A stretch of 64,000 nucleotides of DNA from Armigeres subalbatus (lineage: Eukaryota > Arthropoda > Insecta > Diptera > Culicidae), in contig NC_085139.1 in the NCBI RefSeq assembly GCF_024139115.2, forward strand, positions 15,216,284-15,280,283. The letters run 5' to 3'. The notes under the pieces were generated by a model that worked only from the letters and a program-made list of their open reading frames with translations, had not been told where the DNA came from and ran no database searches. A program made the position numbers and the translations under genes. Positions 23,648 to 35,202 of the stretch are shown in pieces (the stretch's first letter is position 1; the number at the start of each line of letters is the position of its first letter).

Positions 23648-23888
23648 AAATTTTGAAGACACACTTTTTGGAACATAGTTGCATTCGACGGTCCCATTAT
23701 TTGCTATTGAAAATTGGTCCGATCGAACATTGTATTTCGGAATTAATTTTCAGGGATGGTGGCAATGCATAGTAATTAATGCAAAAACATGCAAAATGAT
23801 TGAAAATATGCGATCTATTCTCCTAAAGTGCTTTTTTGACCTTTCTTATGTGATTTTTTCAGTACATTTTACGGTGCACGAGAAAGGC
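23647..23888. repeat. Right part of the dispersed repeat hosting the R1 train
   Basis: Runs from ATAAATTTTGAAGAC to ACGAGAAAGGC, the inverse of the left-end GCCTTTCTCGT at 15361. A related end sequence (CCACCTAATGGTGAC...GCCTTTCTC) is at about 60878-60910 in the other orientation. Confidence 0.6.
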
Positions 23889-23929
23889 ATCATCGCCGTT
23901 TGGTAGATTAATCTGGGTTTTTCTTCTTT

Positions 23930-24490
23930 CTTCTTCTTTCTGTCATATATCTTTCCTCTCACCTCTCACTATTCGACATATCGCTTCTCACTTCTCACCC
24001 CTTGTATCTGTTCATCTCACTACTCACATCGTACTTCTTACTTCGCAACTATCACATATCACTTCTTACTGACACTTCTCACCACTCACTTCTCATTTTT
24101 CACTTTCCACTACTTACATGTTACTGCACAGATCTCACTACTCAATACTCACTTCCGATTCCCAGTACTCACTTCTCATTACTTTTTACTAATTTCAAAC
24201 AACTCATTTCTCATTACTCAGTACTCGCAGTTCACTACTCGCAGAGAGGAATAATTAATTAAGGGATAATGAATAAGAAAGAATGAAGGAAGAATAAGGA
24301 ACAAAGGAGAAGTAAGAAGGAAGAATAAAGAAGTAATGAAGAAGAATGAAGAAAGATCGAAAATTGGAAAATGATTTAGAAAAGAAAGCAGAAGGAAGGA
24401 GAACACATAAAAGACAAAATAAGTTAGAGGGACGAAGGAAGAAGGATCGAAGAAGTAAGAAAAAATAAAAAGAAAGAGGAAGGAAAAAAG
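23930..24490. repeat. TTCTCACT block followed by purine tract
   Basis: From 23930 to about 24245 the sequence is dominated by TTCTCACT/CTCACTACTCAC motifs. From about 24265 to 24490 it switches to an almost pure purine strand rich in AAGAAGGAAGAA. The two sequence types adjoin in the same way at 33781-35200. Confidence 0.8.
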
Positions 24491-24499
24491 AAACACTGC

Positions 24500-24840
24500 A
24501 CATTGGGGAAACCCGATTTCAAAGGTGGAAAAATGTTTCATGTATTCTATAAAAATAAATAATATTCACAGATAATGATTGATATTATTGTCCCGAAATG
24601 TTGCACAGATTATGGATAAATGATTGCAAAATAATAACTAATAAAGTAAATACTCAAAGTAATCGTATATTTCGCCAAATTGGCCATACAGTGCTAATTT
24701 AATGTTTATAATTAATTGCATATTATTCGGCAACTCGGCCGTACGAAAACCATTTTTTTTAAATATCTTGGCTGTGCATGTGCACAGCATTTGTTTCGAA
24801 ATGGACAAATTGATATGAAATTTGCGAAAAAGAATCCACG
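24500..24840. other. No gene recognised
   Basis: AT-rich sequence without features I can support. Confidence 0.5.
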
Positions 24841-24915
24841 TGTCTTGGAGGGGACTCGAACCCTCAACCTCCTACTCTCTAGATAGGTGTGATGACCCCT
24901 AAAAAACAAGACCAC
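24841..24915 (-). tRNA. tRNA-like remnant, probably SINE-derived
   Basis: On the minus strand GGTTCGAGTCCCC matches the B box/T arm of a tRNA, and GTCTTG near the 5' side can pair with CAAGAC at the 3' side as part of an acceptor stem. The D arm is poor (a T-run replaces it) and no reliable anticodon can be read. A working tRNA is unlikely; a tRNA-derived SINE or pseudogene is more probable. Confidence 0.4.
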
Positions 24916-25050
24916 TTAAAGGTCACGTTTGCGGAAAAGCCATCAGAATCCGAGTACCAACCTCCACCGCGGTTAGCTCTCTTTTTTGCAAATCGAATAT
25001 CTTTCGGATGCTTGATTTGTCCAATCTCCACATGTGCTTTACTGTTGTAT

Positions 25051-25141
25051 ATCCACAGTCAAGCGAGTGCACATTGTTTATTAAACGAGAGGATCGCACT
25101 CCATGCCCCCAAGCAACGGGCTGGGCGGGCTGGTATAGAAT
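25051..25141 (+). repeat. Dispersed repeat copy related to 63690-63970
   Basis: The stretch CCACAGTCAAGCGAGTGCAC through ACGAGAGGATCGCACTC and ATGCCCCCAA matches, in reverse orientation, the segment at about 63905-63970. It is probably a piece of a small transposon. Confidence 0.6.
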
Positions 25142-27530
25142 GCGAATGATAAGAGTTTTCTGAGTAATTTAAAATTATTTGAAAAATCAGTATATTTTTT
25201 GCTGAAATATAAAAAAAATCGCTCTAAATCAAATCAACTTAACATGTAAATAACCTTCCAAGCAAATTAAGGAAATGACGTGGAGATTTGGCAGAATATT
25301 TTAGAAAATTGGCAAATATTACAGTAATAATCGATCAGATTTTCCAACAATATTAAAGGAATTGTTATTACATCTTGTGGAAATTCCGATGAATTCAGGA
25401 AAAAGTGCATGCTGACTAAACGCCTATTCACGCAATCTGATTTTTTTTCATACTATTGTAGAATTACTCCAGATGCAGTTATGCTTTTCCATTTGCGAAT
25501 AGCGACTGCCCTGGCGCGTGTCATCAGCTTATGATGTTCTGATATGACAAAGAAACCGACGACGCATGGATGACGTTCGCTCAGGACCGGTGAGACTCAT
25601 CGTCATTCGACGCTCGCCAGGCTGGCTGTCAGCTTGTTAGCCTGCTGGCTGAGTCGGTGCGTCTCTATTTGGTTAGATCTAAACCTACTCATCCCAAGTC
25701 CGGATTTCTAGTGCAGGCAGGTATGTGCGTTTCCCCATCCGCCTAACCCCTTATGAAATGTGACGCCATAATCACTTAATATTCCCTCTTGTCTTTATGA
25801 AGGCATCAGCTTCGTTCCTGTAGGCATTGATCTGCTGGGAGAGGTTTGCACTTATCGCATCAGGGATAGAGCCCAGCGCCACTCATCCTTCGGGTTGGTC
25901 GAACGTGAGGGAGACTTACTCATTCGAAGAGGCCATCAAGGATCGGGACTTGTGCTGAAAAGTTATTGAGGTTAAATTGAACCATTTTAATATTCATACA
26001 CGTCCTATCAGACAGCAACTCACCGACCCAAGAGTCTCGGCTGTCAACTGTCGTGAAGCTGAGTGAACCAAGACGGGGGAAATCTCTCAAGTGAGAAAAG
26101 CGATTTATTCGGTGAAACATATGCAAATTATGGTGCCGACCGTTCCGTCTGTGATACTGCGTGGCACTGCGAGCCGTCCTTTGATATTTGATTTCAAGAA
26201 CTTGGTAATGTAGCAGGATTTGGCGCGGCGGTGCCTTCCCAGTAGCGATTGCCTCCGGTTGGAGAGGGTTATGCTGCTTTCGGTTACTCCATCGGAGGAA
26301 TGTCAGCATCTCAAGCTACTCTGGGCAGGGAGGGTGAAACAATGGCAACAAGAGTAGCCACTACTTCGAAGATGCAGGCTGAGTTTGGATTAGAAGTGGG
26401 TTCTGAGCCGCGTGAAGGTGTAGGAATAGTACACCGAGCCAAGTTGGAAACTATTTTGTTTTAATTCAGTTTGGGCGAAAGTTTTGGGAGGAATTCCTTC
26501 CCTCTTGTAAGCCAGCGCAGTCAAGCTTTGGTTTTGGAGATTTGTTGCAGGGCTTCAAGGTAGAAAACTTTTCGTACGAATACGTAAGCTAATTAAATGT
26601 TGCGGAGAATGTGTAACTCCGAGCAGTAAAAAAACACTTACACAGAAGATAGTTACAAATACTTATCGCCGGTATGGGCCAAACTATGTAACGTGAGTTC
26701 CATTTAAGCATTTACAACTATTCACGTTCATCCTCGGATTATTGCGTATCACATGTACAAAACGAAAATCGTTTGAAATGCAGTGCTTATTAGAACTATT
26801 TTATAAATGATTACATTGTGATGTGAATCAAATGTTTGATTCAATATCATTTCTGTTTACTTTATTATAATACCATTGCTTCGAATAAATCTCTCTATTA
26901 TGTATAGAGTTCAAAGAATAATATAATTAACGAAGAAAAACACGCTCGTGTTTGAGTTTCCTATGGATGTTTCTGTTCGAGATGAGCCGTTCCGGGAAAA
27001 AGCTGACTGTGGATAGAATGACAATGGACACGCGCTACGAAAATCAAGGACGGCAAAATCAGTTACCTTCGGTTTAAAATAGCGCTGTAGCGGGGAGTTT
27101 CAACGATGTCAATTTGTCAATCCCAGAATTCAAATAAAATGGCCGAATATAGTAACAGATTAACGTATCAGTATTAGAAATCAGAGAAGCGAATGTCAAA
27201 TTATCATACAATTCTGTAGGTATAAAAAACTGCCAAAATCTGTAAGAAATTATAAATATTGTATAGGACCTCTAAATTTTGCAAGCTTCTTTTAAATTGC
27301 CTCTTTTATACAGGCTTAACTTTGTATAGGAGTCCCACCATTTTTTTTACATATCAAGTGCTAGTATGATCGTAGGATCTTGGTAGCAAATTAAAATCCC
27401 CGTTAAGAATTAAAAAAAATATAAAATTGCCAAAGGAGAAATCCGGGTACAAGCAACATATACATAAATGTATTGCAAAATTTCCATAACGGTAAAGAAT
27501 CTTTCACGAAACGAAAACTCATTAGCACTT
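25142..27530. other. No gene recognised
   Basis: Mixed sequence. A more GC-rich part (about 25490-26470) has frames of 129 codons (minus, 25920-26309) and 71 codons (plus, 26249-26464) and a splice-donor-like CAG/GTATGT at about 25719, but nothing resembling a known domain. It could hold untranslated exons, but I cannot support that. Confidence 0.4.
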
Positions 27531-27537
27531 TAGCAAC

Positions 27538-27999
27538 TTTGAAGAGAAATCCTGCTGCTTCAATAGCCATCGGAGTGGTAAAAATTCTCGGCGACGTGGC
27601 CAATTTGATATTGAAAAGATTGCAATTAAAAAAGAATAATTTTCGATAAGGAATTCAGAGAGTTCCATTAAAAGAATACAAAATTTCCATAAATAAATCA
27701 ATAGAGCGAAATGGATCAACTAGGTCCGAGCTCAAGACGTCTCAAAAGCAAAAGAAGTAAAAAATAAATATTAGCATTTCTTTAAAAATTTGAAAATTTT
27801 CCACAAAAAAACAATAAAAAGCAATAAAAATAAGACAATTTTCACAAAAAATAGCAAAAAGCAAAAAAAAAAATGTAGAATTGTGTGCCGCCGCTGTCGA
27901 TGATTATCTTTCGCCGCCACCGTCGTATGAAAATTGGCCACGTCGCCGAGAATTTTTACCACTCCGATGGCTATTGAAGCAGCAGGATTTCTCTTCAAA
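27538..27999. repeat. Perfect 69-bp inverted repeat
   Basis: The segment 27538-27606 (GAAGAGAAATCCTGC ... GACGTGGCCAATTT) is repeated exactly as its reverse complement at 27931-27999. The spacer of 324 bp is AT-rich and A-run-rich. It could be a foldback element or a recent inverted duplication. No flanking direct repeat is seen. Confidence 0.85.
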
Positions 28000-28149
28000 A
28001 TTTTGTATAGGTCTTGTCGAAAGTACTCAAAAGATGTGGATTGTGATATTTTATCATTTCTACCAGAAATCCTTCAGTATTGCGGTCTGAAATTACTACA
28101 AACTTGCTTGTAAAATTTGTTGTAAAATGCGACGGTTTTTTTTTTTATT

Positions 28150-29045
28150 CTTCAAGAACGTTTTTTGAAAATTCCTCCAGTATGTCCATCGCGTAGTTCA
28201 CACATTTCATCGAAAATCTATTCAAAAATTTATCCGAAACATTTACCATGGTTCAAACCGGAAACTCAATCACAATTTTCTTCGAGTGTTTCTGAAAGAA
28301 ATTCACCATAAATTGCTTATTGCAATCTTTTAAAGATATCAGGGGGCTGAGAGTTTGTTGAATTTTGAGTAATTTCTGAACGATTATCTAGTGAAGTTTT
28401 TGAAGGAATTTTGAGGGAAATATTTGGAAGAACTTCTGAATTTATATCTGAAAATATTTTGGATGAATTCATAAAGAAATTTACGTAAGAATTCCCGGGA
28501 TCTAGTCTTAGTGAGAGGTGAGTCTAGAAGAATGTCGAAAGAAGCTCCAGAGAGAATTTGTGAAGGCATTTCATAAAGAATTACTGGGGGAATTTTATTT
28601 GTGAAAAGTTGTGTAGAAATTTTCATGTAGATTCCATTGGAACATCAAGAGTTCTTCCTGAAGGAAGTTCCCTAGCAATTTCAGAAAGATTTTCTTGGAG
28701 GAGTTTTCGGAAAATTTTATGGAAAAGCTTCCGGAGAAATACCTGGAGGAACTTCTTGACAAACTTCCTGCAGGAGATTCAAAAACAAATTTTGAAGAAT
28801 TTTTCGTATGAATTTGCCGAGGAACTTCTAGCTTCTAGGTAAATTTCTGGACAAACTTTCAGAGCAATCTTAACGAGCTTCAAAAGGAATATTCTAACAA
28901 ACTTCTGAAGGAGCTCCTGAAGGAATTTCCAATTATGGAATAGGTTACGGAGGAATTACTGGGATAACATTGGAGGACATTTATGGAGTAAGTTCCCGAA
29001 AAATTCCAGAAGGATTTATCGAAGGAATTCGTTGAAGAACTTCTG
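28150..29045. repeat. Decayed GGAATTTCTGGAGGAA-type minisatellite flank
   Basis: Loose copies of GAATTTCTGAAGGAA and GAAGAACTTCTG become denser and closer to the 24-bp consensus toward 29046. This gradient is what unequal crossing-over predicts: edges drift while the centre is homogenised. Confidence 0.65.
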
Positions 29046-32000
29046 AAAAGATCCTGGAAAAACTTCCGGAGGAATTCCCGGAGGAACTTCCGGAGGAATT
29101 CCCGGAGGAACTTCCGGAGGAATTCCCGGAGGAACTTCCGGAGGAATTCCCGGAGGAACTTCCGGAGGAACTTCCGGAGGAATTCCAGAGGAATTCCGGA
29201 GGAACTTCCAGAGGAATTCCGGAGGAACTTCCAGAGGGATTCCGGAGGAACTTCCGGAGGAATTCCCGGAGGAACTTCCGGAGGAATTCCCGGAGGAACT
29301 TCCGGAGGAATTCCCGGAGGAACTTCCGGAGGAATTCCCGGAGGAACTTCCGGAGGAATTCCCGGAGGAACTTCCGGAGGAATTCCCGGAGGAACTTCCG
29401 GAGGAATTCCCGGAGGAACTTCCGGAGGAATTCCCGGAGGAACTTCCGGAGGAATTCCCGGAGGAACTTCCGGAAGAATTCCCGGAGGAACTTCCGGAAG
29501 AATTCCGGGAGAAACTTCCGGAGGAATTCCCGGAGGAACTTCCGGAGGAATTCCCGGAGGAGCTTCCGGAGGAATTCCTGGAGAAACTTCCGGAAGAATT
29601 CCTGGAGGAACTTTAGGAGGAACTCCCGGAGGAACTTCCGGAGGAATTCCCGGCGGAATTCTCGTAGGAATTCCCGGCGGAACTTTCGGAGGAATTCCAG
29701 GCGGAACTTCCGGAGGAATTCCTGTAGGAACTTCTGAAGAAATTTCCGGAGGAACTTCCGGAGGAATTCTGGGAGGAACTTCCGGAGGAATTCCCGGAGG
29801 AACTTCCGGAGGAATTCCCGGAGGAACTTCCAGAAGAATTCCCAGAGGAACTTCCGGAGGAATTTCCTGAGGAACTTCCGGAGGAATTTCCTGAGGAACT
29901 TCCGGAGGAATTTCCTGAGGAACTTCCGGAGGAATTTCCTGAGGAACTTCCGGAGGAATTCCCGGAGGAACTTCCGGAGGAATTCCCGGAGGAACTTCCG
30001 GAGGAATTCCCGGAGGATCTTCCGGAGGAACTTCCGGAGGAATTCCCGGAGGAACTTCCGGAGGAATTCCAGAAGGAACTTTCGGAGGAATTCCCGGAGG
30101 AACTTCCGGAGGAATTCCCGGAGGAACTTCCGGAGGAATTCCCGGAGGAACTTCCGGAGGAATTCCCGGAGGAACTTCCGGAGGAATTCCCGGAGGAACT
30201 TCCGGAGGAATTCCCGGAGGAACTTCTGGAGGAATTCCCAGAGGAACTTCCGGAGGAATTCCCGGAGGAACTTCCGGAGGAATTCCTGGAGGAACTTCCG
30301 GAGGAATTCTTGGAGGAACTGCCTGAGGAATTCGTGGAGTAACTGCTAGAGGAATTCCTGGAGGAACTTCCGGAGGAATTCCCGGAGGAACTTCCGGAGG
30401 AATTCGGAGGAACTTCCGGAGGAATTCCCGGAGGAACTTCCGGAGGAATTCCCGGAGGAACTTCCGGAGGAATTCCGGAGGAACTTCCGGAGGAATTCGG
30501 AGGAACTTCCGGAGGAATTCCGGAGGAACTTCCGGAGGAATTCGGAGGAACTTCGGAGGAATTCCCGGAGGAACTTCCGGAGGAATTCGCGGAGGAACTT
30601 CCGGAGGAATTCCTGGAGGATCTTCCGGAAGAATTCCCGGAGGAACTTCCGGAAGAATTCCTGGAAAAACTTCCGGAGGAATTCCTGGAAAAACTTCCGG
30701 AGGAATTCCCGGAGGAACTTCCGGAAGAATTCCCGGAGGAACTTCCGGAGGAATTCCCGGAGGAACTTCCGGAGGAGTTCTCGGAGGAACTTCCGGAGGA
30801 ATTCCCGGAGGAACTTCCGGAGGAACTCCGGAGGAACTTCCGGAGGAATTCCCGGAGGAACTTCCGGAGGAATTCCCGGAGGAACTTCCGGAGGAATTCC
30901 CGGAGGAACTTCCGGAGGAATTCCCGGAGGAACTTCCGGAGGAATTCCCGGAGGAACTTCCGGAGGAATTCGGAGGAACTTCCGGAGGAATTCCCGGAGG
31001 AACTTCCGGAGGAATTCCCGGAGGAACTTCCGGAGGAATTCGGAGGAACTTCCGGAGGAATTCCGGAGGAACTTCCGGAGGAATTCCGGAGGAACTTCCG
31101 GAGGAATTCGGAGGAACTTCGGAGGAATTCCGGAGGAACTTCGGAGGAATTCGGAGGAACTTCCGGAGGAATTCCGGAGGAACTTCCGGAGGAATTCCGG
31201 AGGAACTTCCGGAGGAATTCCTGGAGGAACTTCCGGAGGAATTCCGGAGGAACTTCCGGAGGAATTCCGGAGGAACTTCCGGAGGAATTCGGAGGAACTT
31301 CCGGAGGAATTCCCGGAGGAACTTCCGGAGGAATTCGGAGGAACTTCCGGAGGAATTCCCGGAGGAACTTCCGGAGGAATTCCCGGAGGAACTTCCGGAG
31401 GAATTCGGAGGAACTTCCGGAGGAATTCCGGAGGAACTTCCGGAGGAATTCGGAGGAACTTCCGGAGGAATTCGGAGGAACTTCCGGAGGAATTCGGAGG
31501 AACTTCCGGAGGAATTCGGAGGAACTTCGGAGGAATTCGGAGGAACTTCCGGAGGAATTCGGAGGAACTTCCGGAGGAATTCCCGGAGGAACTTCCGGAG
31601 GAATTCCCGGAGGAACTTCCGGAGGAATTCCCGGAGGAACTTCCGGAGGAATTCCGGAGGAACTTCCGGAGGAATTCCGGAGGAACTTCCGGAGGAATTC
31701 GGAGGAACTTCCGGAGGAATTCCCGGAGGAACTTCCGGAGGAATTCGGAGGAACTTCCGGAGGAATTCCTGAGGAACTTCGGAGGAATTCCGGAGGAACT
31801 TCGGAGGAATTCCCGGAGGAACTTCCGGAGGAATTCCCGGAGGAACTTCGGAGGAATTCCTGGAGGAACTTCCGGAGGAATTCGGAGGAACTTCCGGAGG
31901 AATTCCGGAGGAACTTCCGGAGGAATTCCCGGAGGAACTTCCGGAGGAATTCGGAGGAACTTCGGAGGACTTCCGGCGGGACTTCCGGGGGAATTCCCGG

Positions 32001-32672
32001 AGGAACTCTCGGGGGATTTCCCGGAGGAACTGTCGGAGGAATTCCCGGAGGAACTTCCGGAGGAATTCCCGGAGGAACTTCCGGAGGAATTCCCGGAGGA
32101 ACTTCCGGAGGAATTCCCGGAGGAACTTCCGGAGGAATTCCCGGAGGAACTTCCGGAGGAATTCCCGGAGGAATTCCCGGAGGAATTCCCGGAGGAATTC
32201 CCGGAGGAATTCCCGGAGGAATTCCCGGAGGAATTCCCGGAGGAACTTCCGGAAGAATTCCCGGAGGAACTTCCGGAAGAATTCCGGGAGAAACTTCCGG
32301 AGGAATTCCTGGAGGAGCTTCCGGAGGAATTCCTGGAGGAACTCCCGGAGGAATTCCTGAAGGAACTCCCGGAGGAATTCCTGGAGGAACTTCCGGAGGA
32401 ATTCCTGGAGGAACTTCCGGAGGAATTCCTGGAGGAACTTCCGGAGGAATTCCTGGAGGAACTTCCGGAGGAATTCCTGGAGGAACTTCCGGAGGAACTT
32501 CCGGAGGAATTCCCGGAGGAACTTCCGGAGGAATTCCCGGAGGAACTTCCGGAGGAATTCCCGGAGGAACTTCCGGGAGGAACTTCCGGAGGAATTCCGG
32601 GAGGAACTTCCGGAGGAATTCCCGGAGGAATTCCCGGAGGAACTTCCGGAGGAATTCCCGGAGGAACTTTGT
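29046..32672 (-). repeat. 24-bp satellite array, copy 2, inverted
   Basis: About 150 units of the same two 12-bp halves as the array at 3298-5310 but in the opposite orientation. Units are 21-24 bp. A short internal run of the GGAATTCCCGGA half alone (about 32160-32250) shows the 12-bp half can amplify by itself. Frames of up to 1289 codons (28880-32749, minus) arise only because the unit lacks stops in all frames. Their products are low-complexity ([24 protein letters not shown]), so I do not call them genes. Confidence 0.95.
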
Positions 32673-33590
32673 TTTTCAACATTCAGATGAGTGTCATTGG
32701 GGAGTACAGGCAAGTTTTTAGGGGAAACCCAGGATAATTTGCCGAGCAAATGATTGAGAAATTCACATTTTTTGGGAAGAGCGGACCCATAATTTCCATA
32801 GTTACCACCACCGCTGTCTAAAATTCATTTTGCGATTGTATCTTCATGTGGGACTGTGGAAGATATCGGTCTAACAAATAAGTGTCGTTGCACCGGGAGT
32901 GGGTGGGACAAGTAGGACATGTCCTACGCATGAATTTGCCTGGGTGGGACAGTCAAAGCATTGTCCAACCCATGATTATGGTAGGAACATATAAAGTCAT
33001 TGACTGGCAAGAATATGTTCGTTATCAAATGGTGATTTCAAATTTAATCGGAGTCTTTAGAATAATCATAGACGTTTCCGCGATTCTAAAAGAGTAGAGC
33101 ATTGACTGTTCCTTAGGACTTTATAATTCCGATAGCGCTAAGGATTTCTAAAGCAAACATGTTTTCGAACATTCCAAATGTGTTGTACGCTGGACTTTTG
33201 GCGTGAAGGTTGTTCTACAATTCTGCTTAACAAGTCATTCTTTGAATTCAACTAAAAACGAAGTTAAAACGCTAGTTGCATTGCAGTAACTTATAATAGA
33301 TGATAACAAAATATCAATAATTTAGTTTTAGTTGCTGCAATTAGTGCAAACAACAAACTATTGGGCAGAGTTAAAGAAAACCTTCGCACAAGAAGTTCAC
33401 CATACTACACATTCTGGAATTCAGTCTCTGGAATGAGCAATAGACACACTTCTAAATGATCAAACCCAGATTACTAAATGATCGAAAACATCTTTGGTCT
33501 AAAAGTTTTCCAGAGATGAAGAATAGTTAATAAATAATAATAGCTGAAATCAACAATTAATAATAAACAAAGTACCTTTAAGACGGTTGT
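32673..33590. other. No gene recognised
   Basis: Ordinary AT-rich sequence with a short palindrome GTAGGACATGTCCTAC near 32912. The 71-codon frame at 32882-33097 shows no known similarity. Confidence 0.5.
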
Positions 33591-33593
33591 AGG

Positions 33594-33780
33594 ACACAAG
33601 GTCGAAGGTCAAAAGGTCGAAGGTCAAAAGGTCGAAGGTCAAAAGGTCGAAGGTCAAAGGGTCAAAGGTCAAAAGGTTGAAGGACAAAAGTTCGAAGGTC
33701 AAAAGGTCGAAAGGACAAAAGGTCGAAGGGACAAAAGGTCGAAACAAAAAACTGCGTCAAAATGTCGAAAGACGAAAGGT
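33594..33780. repeat. GGTCGAAGGTCAAAA minisatellite, left arm
   Basis: Tandem 10-15-bp units GGTCGAAGGTCAAAA, regular at first and more variable toward 33780. The right arm at 35203-35380 is the reverse complement type. Confidence 0.9.
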
Positions 33781-35000
33781 CTTTCTTTTTTACTCCGTCC
33801 TTCTTATTTCTTCTTCCTTTTTCCTTCTTTTCTCTTCTTTCTTTTTCCTACTTACTTCATATGTTTCGTCCCTTCTTTCTTATTTCTTTCTTCCATATTT
33901 CATTTTCTTTATTTCTAACTTCTTTCTTTTTTCCTTTTTTCTTCCTTCCTTCGTCTCTCTTCCTTCTTTCTACCTTTTTTCTTCCTTCTTTTCCCTTATA
34001 TCTTCCTACTTGCTTTCTTCTTTCTTTCTTCTTTTTTCCTTCTTTCTTCCTTGATTCTTTCTTATTTCTTCTCTCTTTCTTCTTTCTCTCCTCCCCCTTT
34101 TTTCTTCCTTTTTGTTTCCTGTTTTTCTTTCTTCTTTCTTTTTACTTTCTTCCTTTTTTTCCTTCTTTACTCTTTCTTTTTTGCTTCTCTCTTCCTTTTT
34201 TTCTTTTTTCTTTCTTCTTTTATCTTTCTTTCTTCCTTTCTTCCGTATTTCTTCTTTCTTTTTCATACTTTTTTTCCTTCTTTCTTTTCTCTTCCATCCT
34301 TCCTTATTTTTCCTTCTTTCTTTTTTTTTCTTCCTTCTTTCTTTCTTCGTTCTTCCTTCTTCCCCTTTTCTTTTTTTTCTTTTATTCCTTCTTTCCATCT
34401 TCTTTCTTTCCCCTTTTTTCTTTCTTTTTTCCTTTTTTTCTTCCTACTTTTTTTCCTCTTTTTTCTCCTTTCTTCCTTCTTTCTTCTCTTTTCCTTCTCT
34501 CTTTCTTCCTTCTTCCTTCCTTCTTTCTCTCTTCTTCCTTCTTGTTTCCTGTTTTTCTTCCTACTTGCTTTTTTTGTTCCTTCTTTTCTTCTTTCTTCCT
34601 TCTTGCATCTTTCTTTCTTCCATCTTTCTTCCTTCTTCATTTCTTCCTTCTTTCATCCTTCTTTTTTTCTTCTTTCTTCCTTATTTATCTCTTCTTTATT
34701 CCTCATTTATTCCAACTTTCTTCTTTTTTCCTTCTTTCTTCCTCATTTCTCTTTTCTTTTTTCCTCATTTCCTCCATCTTTCTTCTCTTTTCCTGTTACT
34801 TCTTCCTCCTTCTTTCTTTTGTTTTGCTTAATTGTGTCTTCTCGCTTTCTTCTTCCTTTCTTCTTTCTTCCTTCTTCTATTTTCCTTCTTTCATCTTCCT
34901 TCTTTTTTGTTTCTTTGTTTTTTTCCTCTTCTGTTCTTTTTCTTTCTTTTTCTTTCTTTCCTACTATATATTTTTCCTCCTTTCTTCTTTTTTATTTTTC
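33781..35000. repeat. 1.2-kb polypyrimidine tract
   Basis: The plus strand is almost entirely C and T (TTCTTTCTTCC motifs) with rare purines, so the minus strand is almost pure purine. Long frames on both strands encode only F/S/L-rich or K/R/E-rich low-complexity text and are not genes. Confidence 0.95.
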
Positions 35001-35200
35001 ACTTCTTATTTACCTCTCACTTTTTGCTTCTCCGTTCCTCTCTTCTCACATTAAATTTTTCACTTGCCACTTTGTACTTCTTATTTCTTCCTTTCCACTT
35101 CTCACTTCTCACTTTTCACTTTTCACTACTCATTTATCTATGCTCACTACTTCCAGCTTGCATCTCACTCTCAACTCCCATCTCATTTCTTGTCTTTTTG
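35001..35200. repeat. TTCTCACTTTTCAC simple-sequence block
   Basis: Degenerate TTCTCACT/TTTTCACT motifs between the polypyrimidine tract and the right minisatellite arm. Same family as at 23930-24245. Confidence 0.8.
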
Positions 35201-35202
35201 TT

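Noticed and set aside
24841..24915. Functional tRNA gene
   Set aside because: The D arm is replaced by a T-run and no anticodon arm can be assigned with confidence; kept only as a tRNA-like remnant.
25920..26464. Frames of 129 and 71 codons as host exons
   Set aside because: No domain similarity or conserved pattern; one splice-donor-like site is not enough.
28880..32749. 1289-codon minus-strand frame as a giant structural protein
   Set aside because: It lies wholly in the 24-bp satellite, which is open in all six frames; the product is a low-complexity repeat and overlapping frames are just as long.
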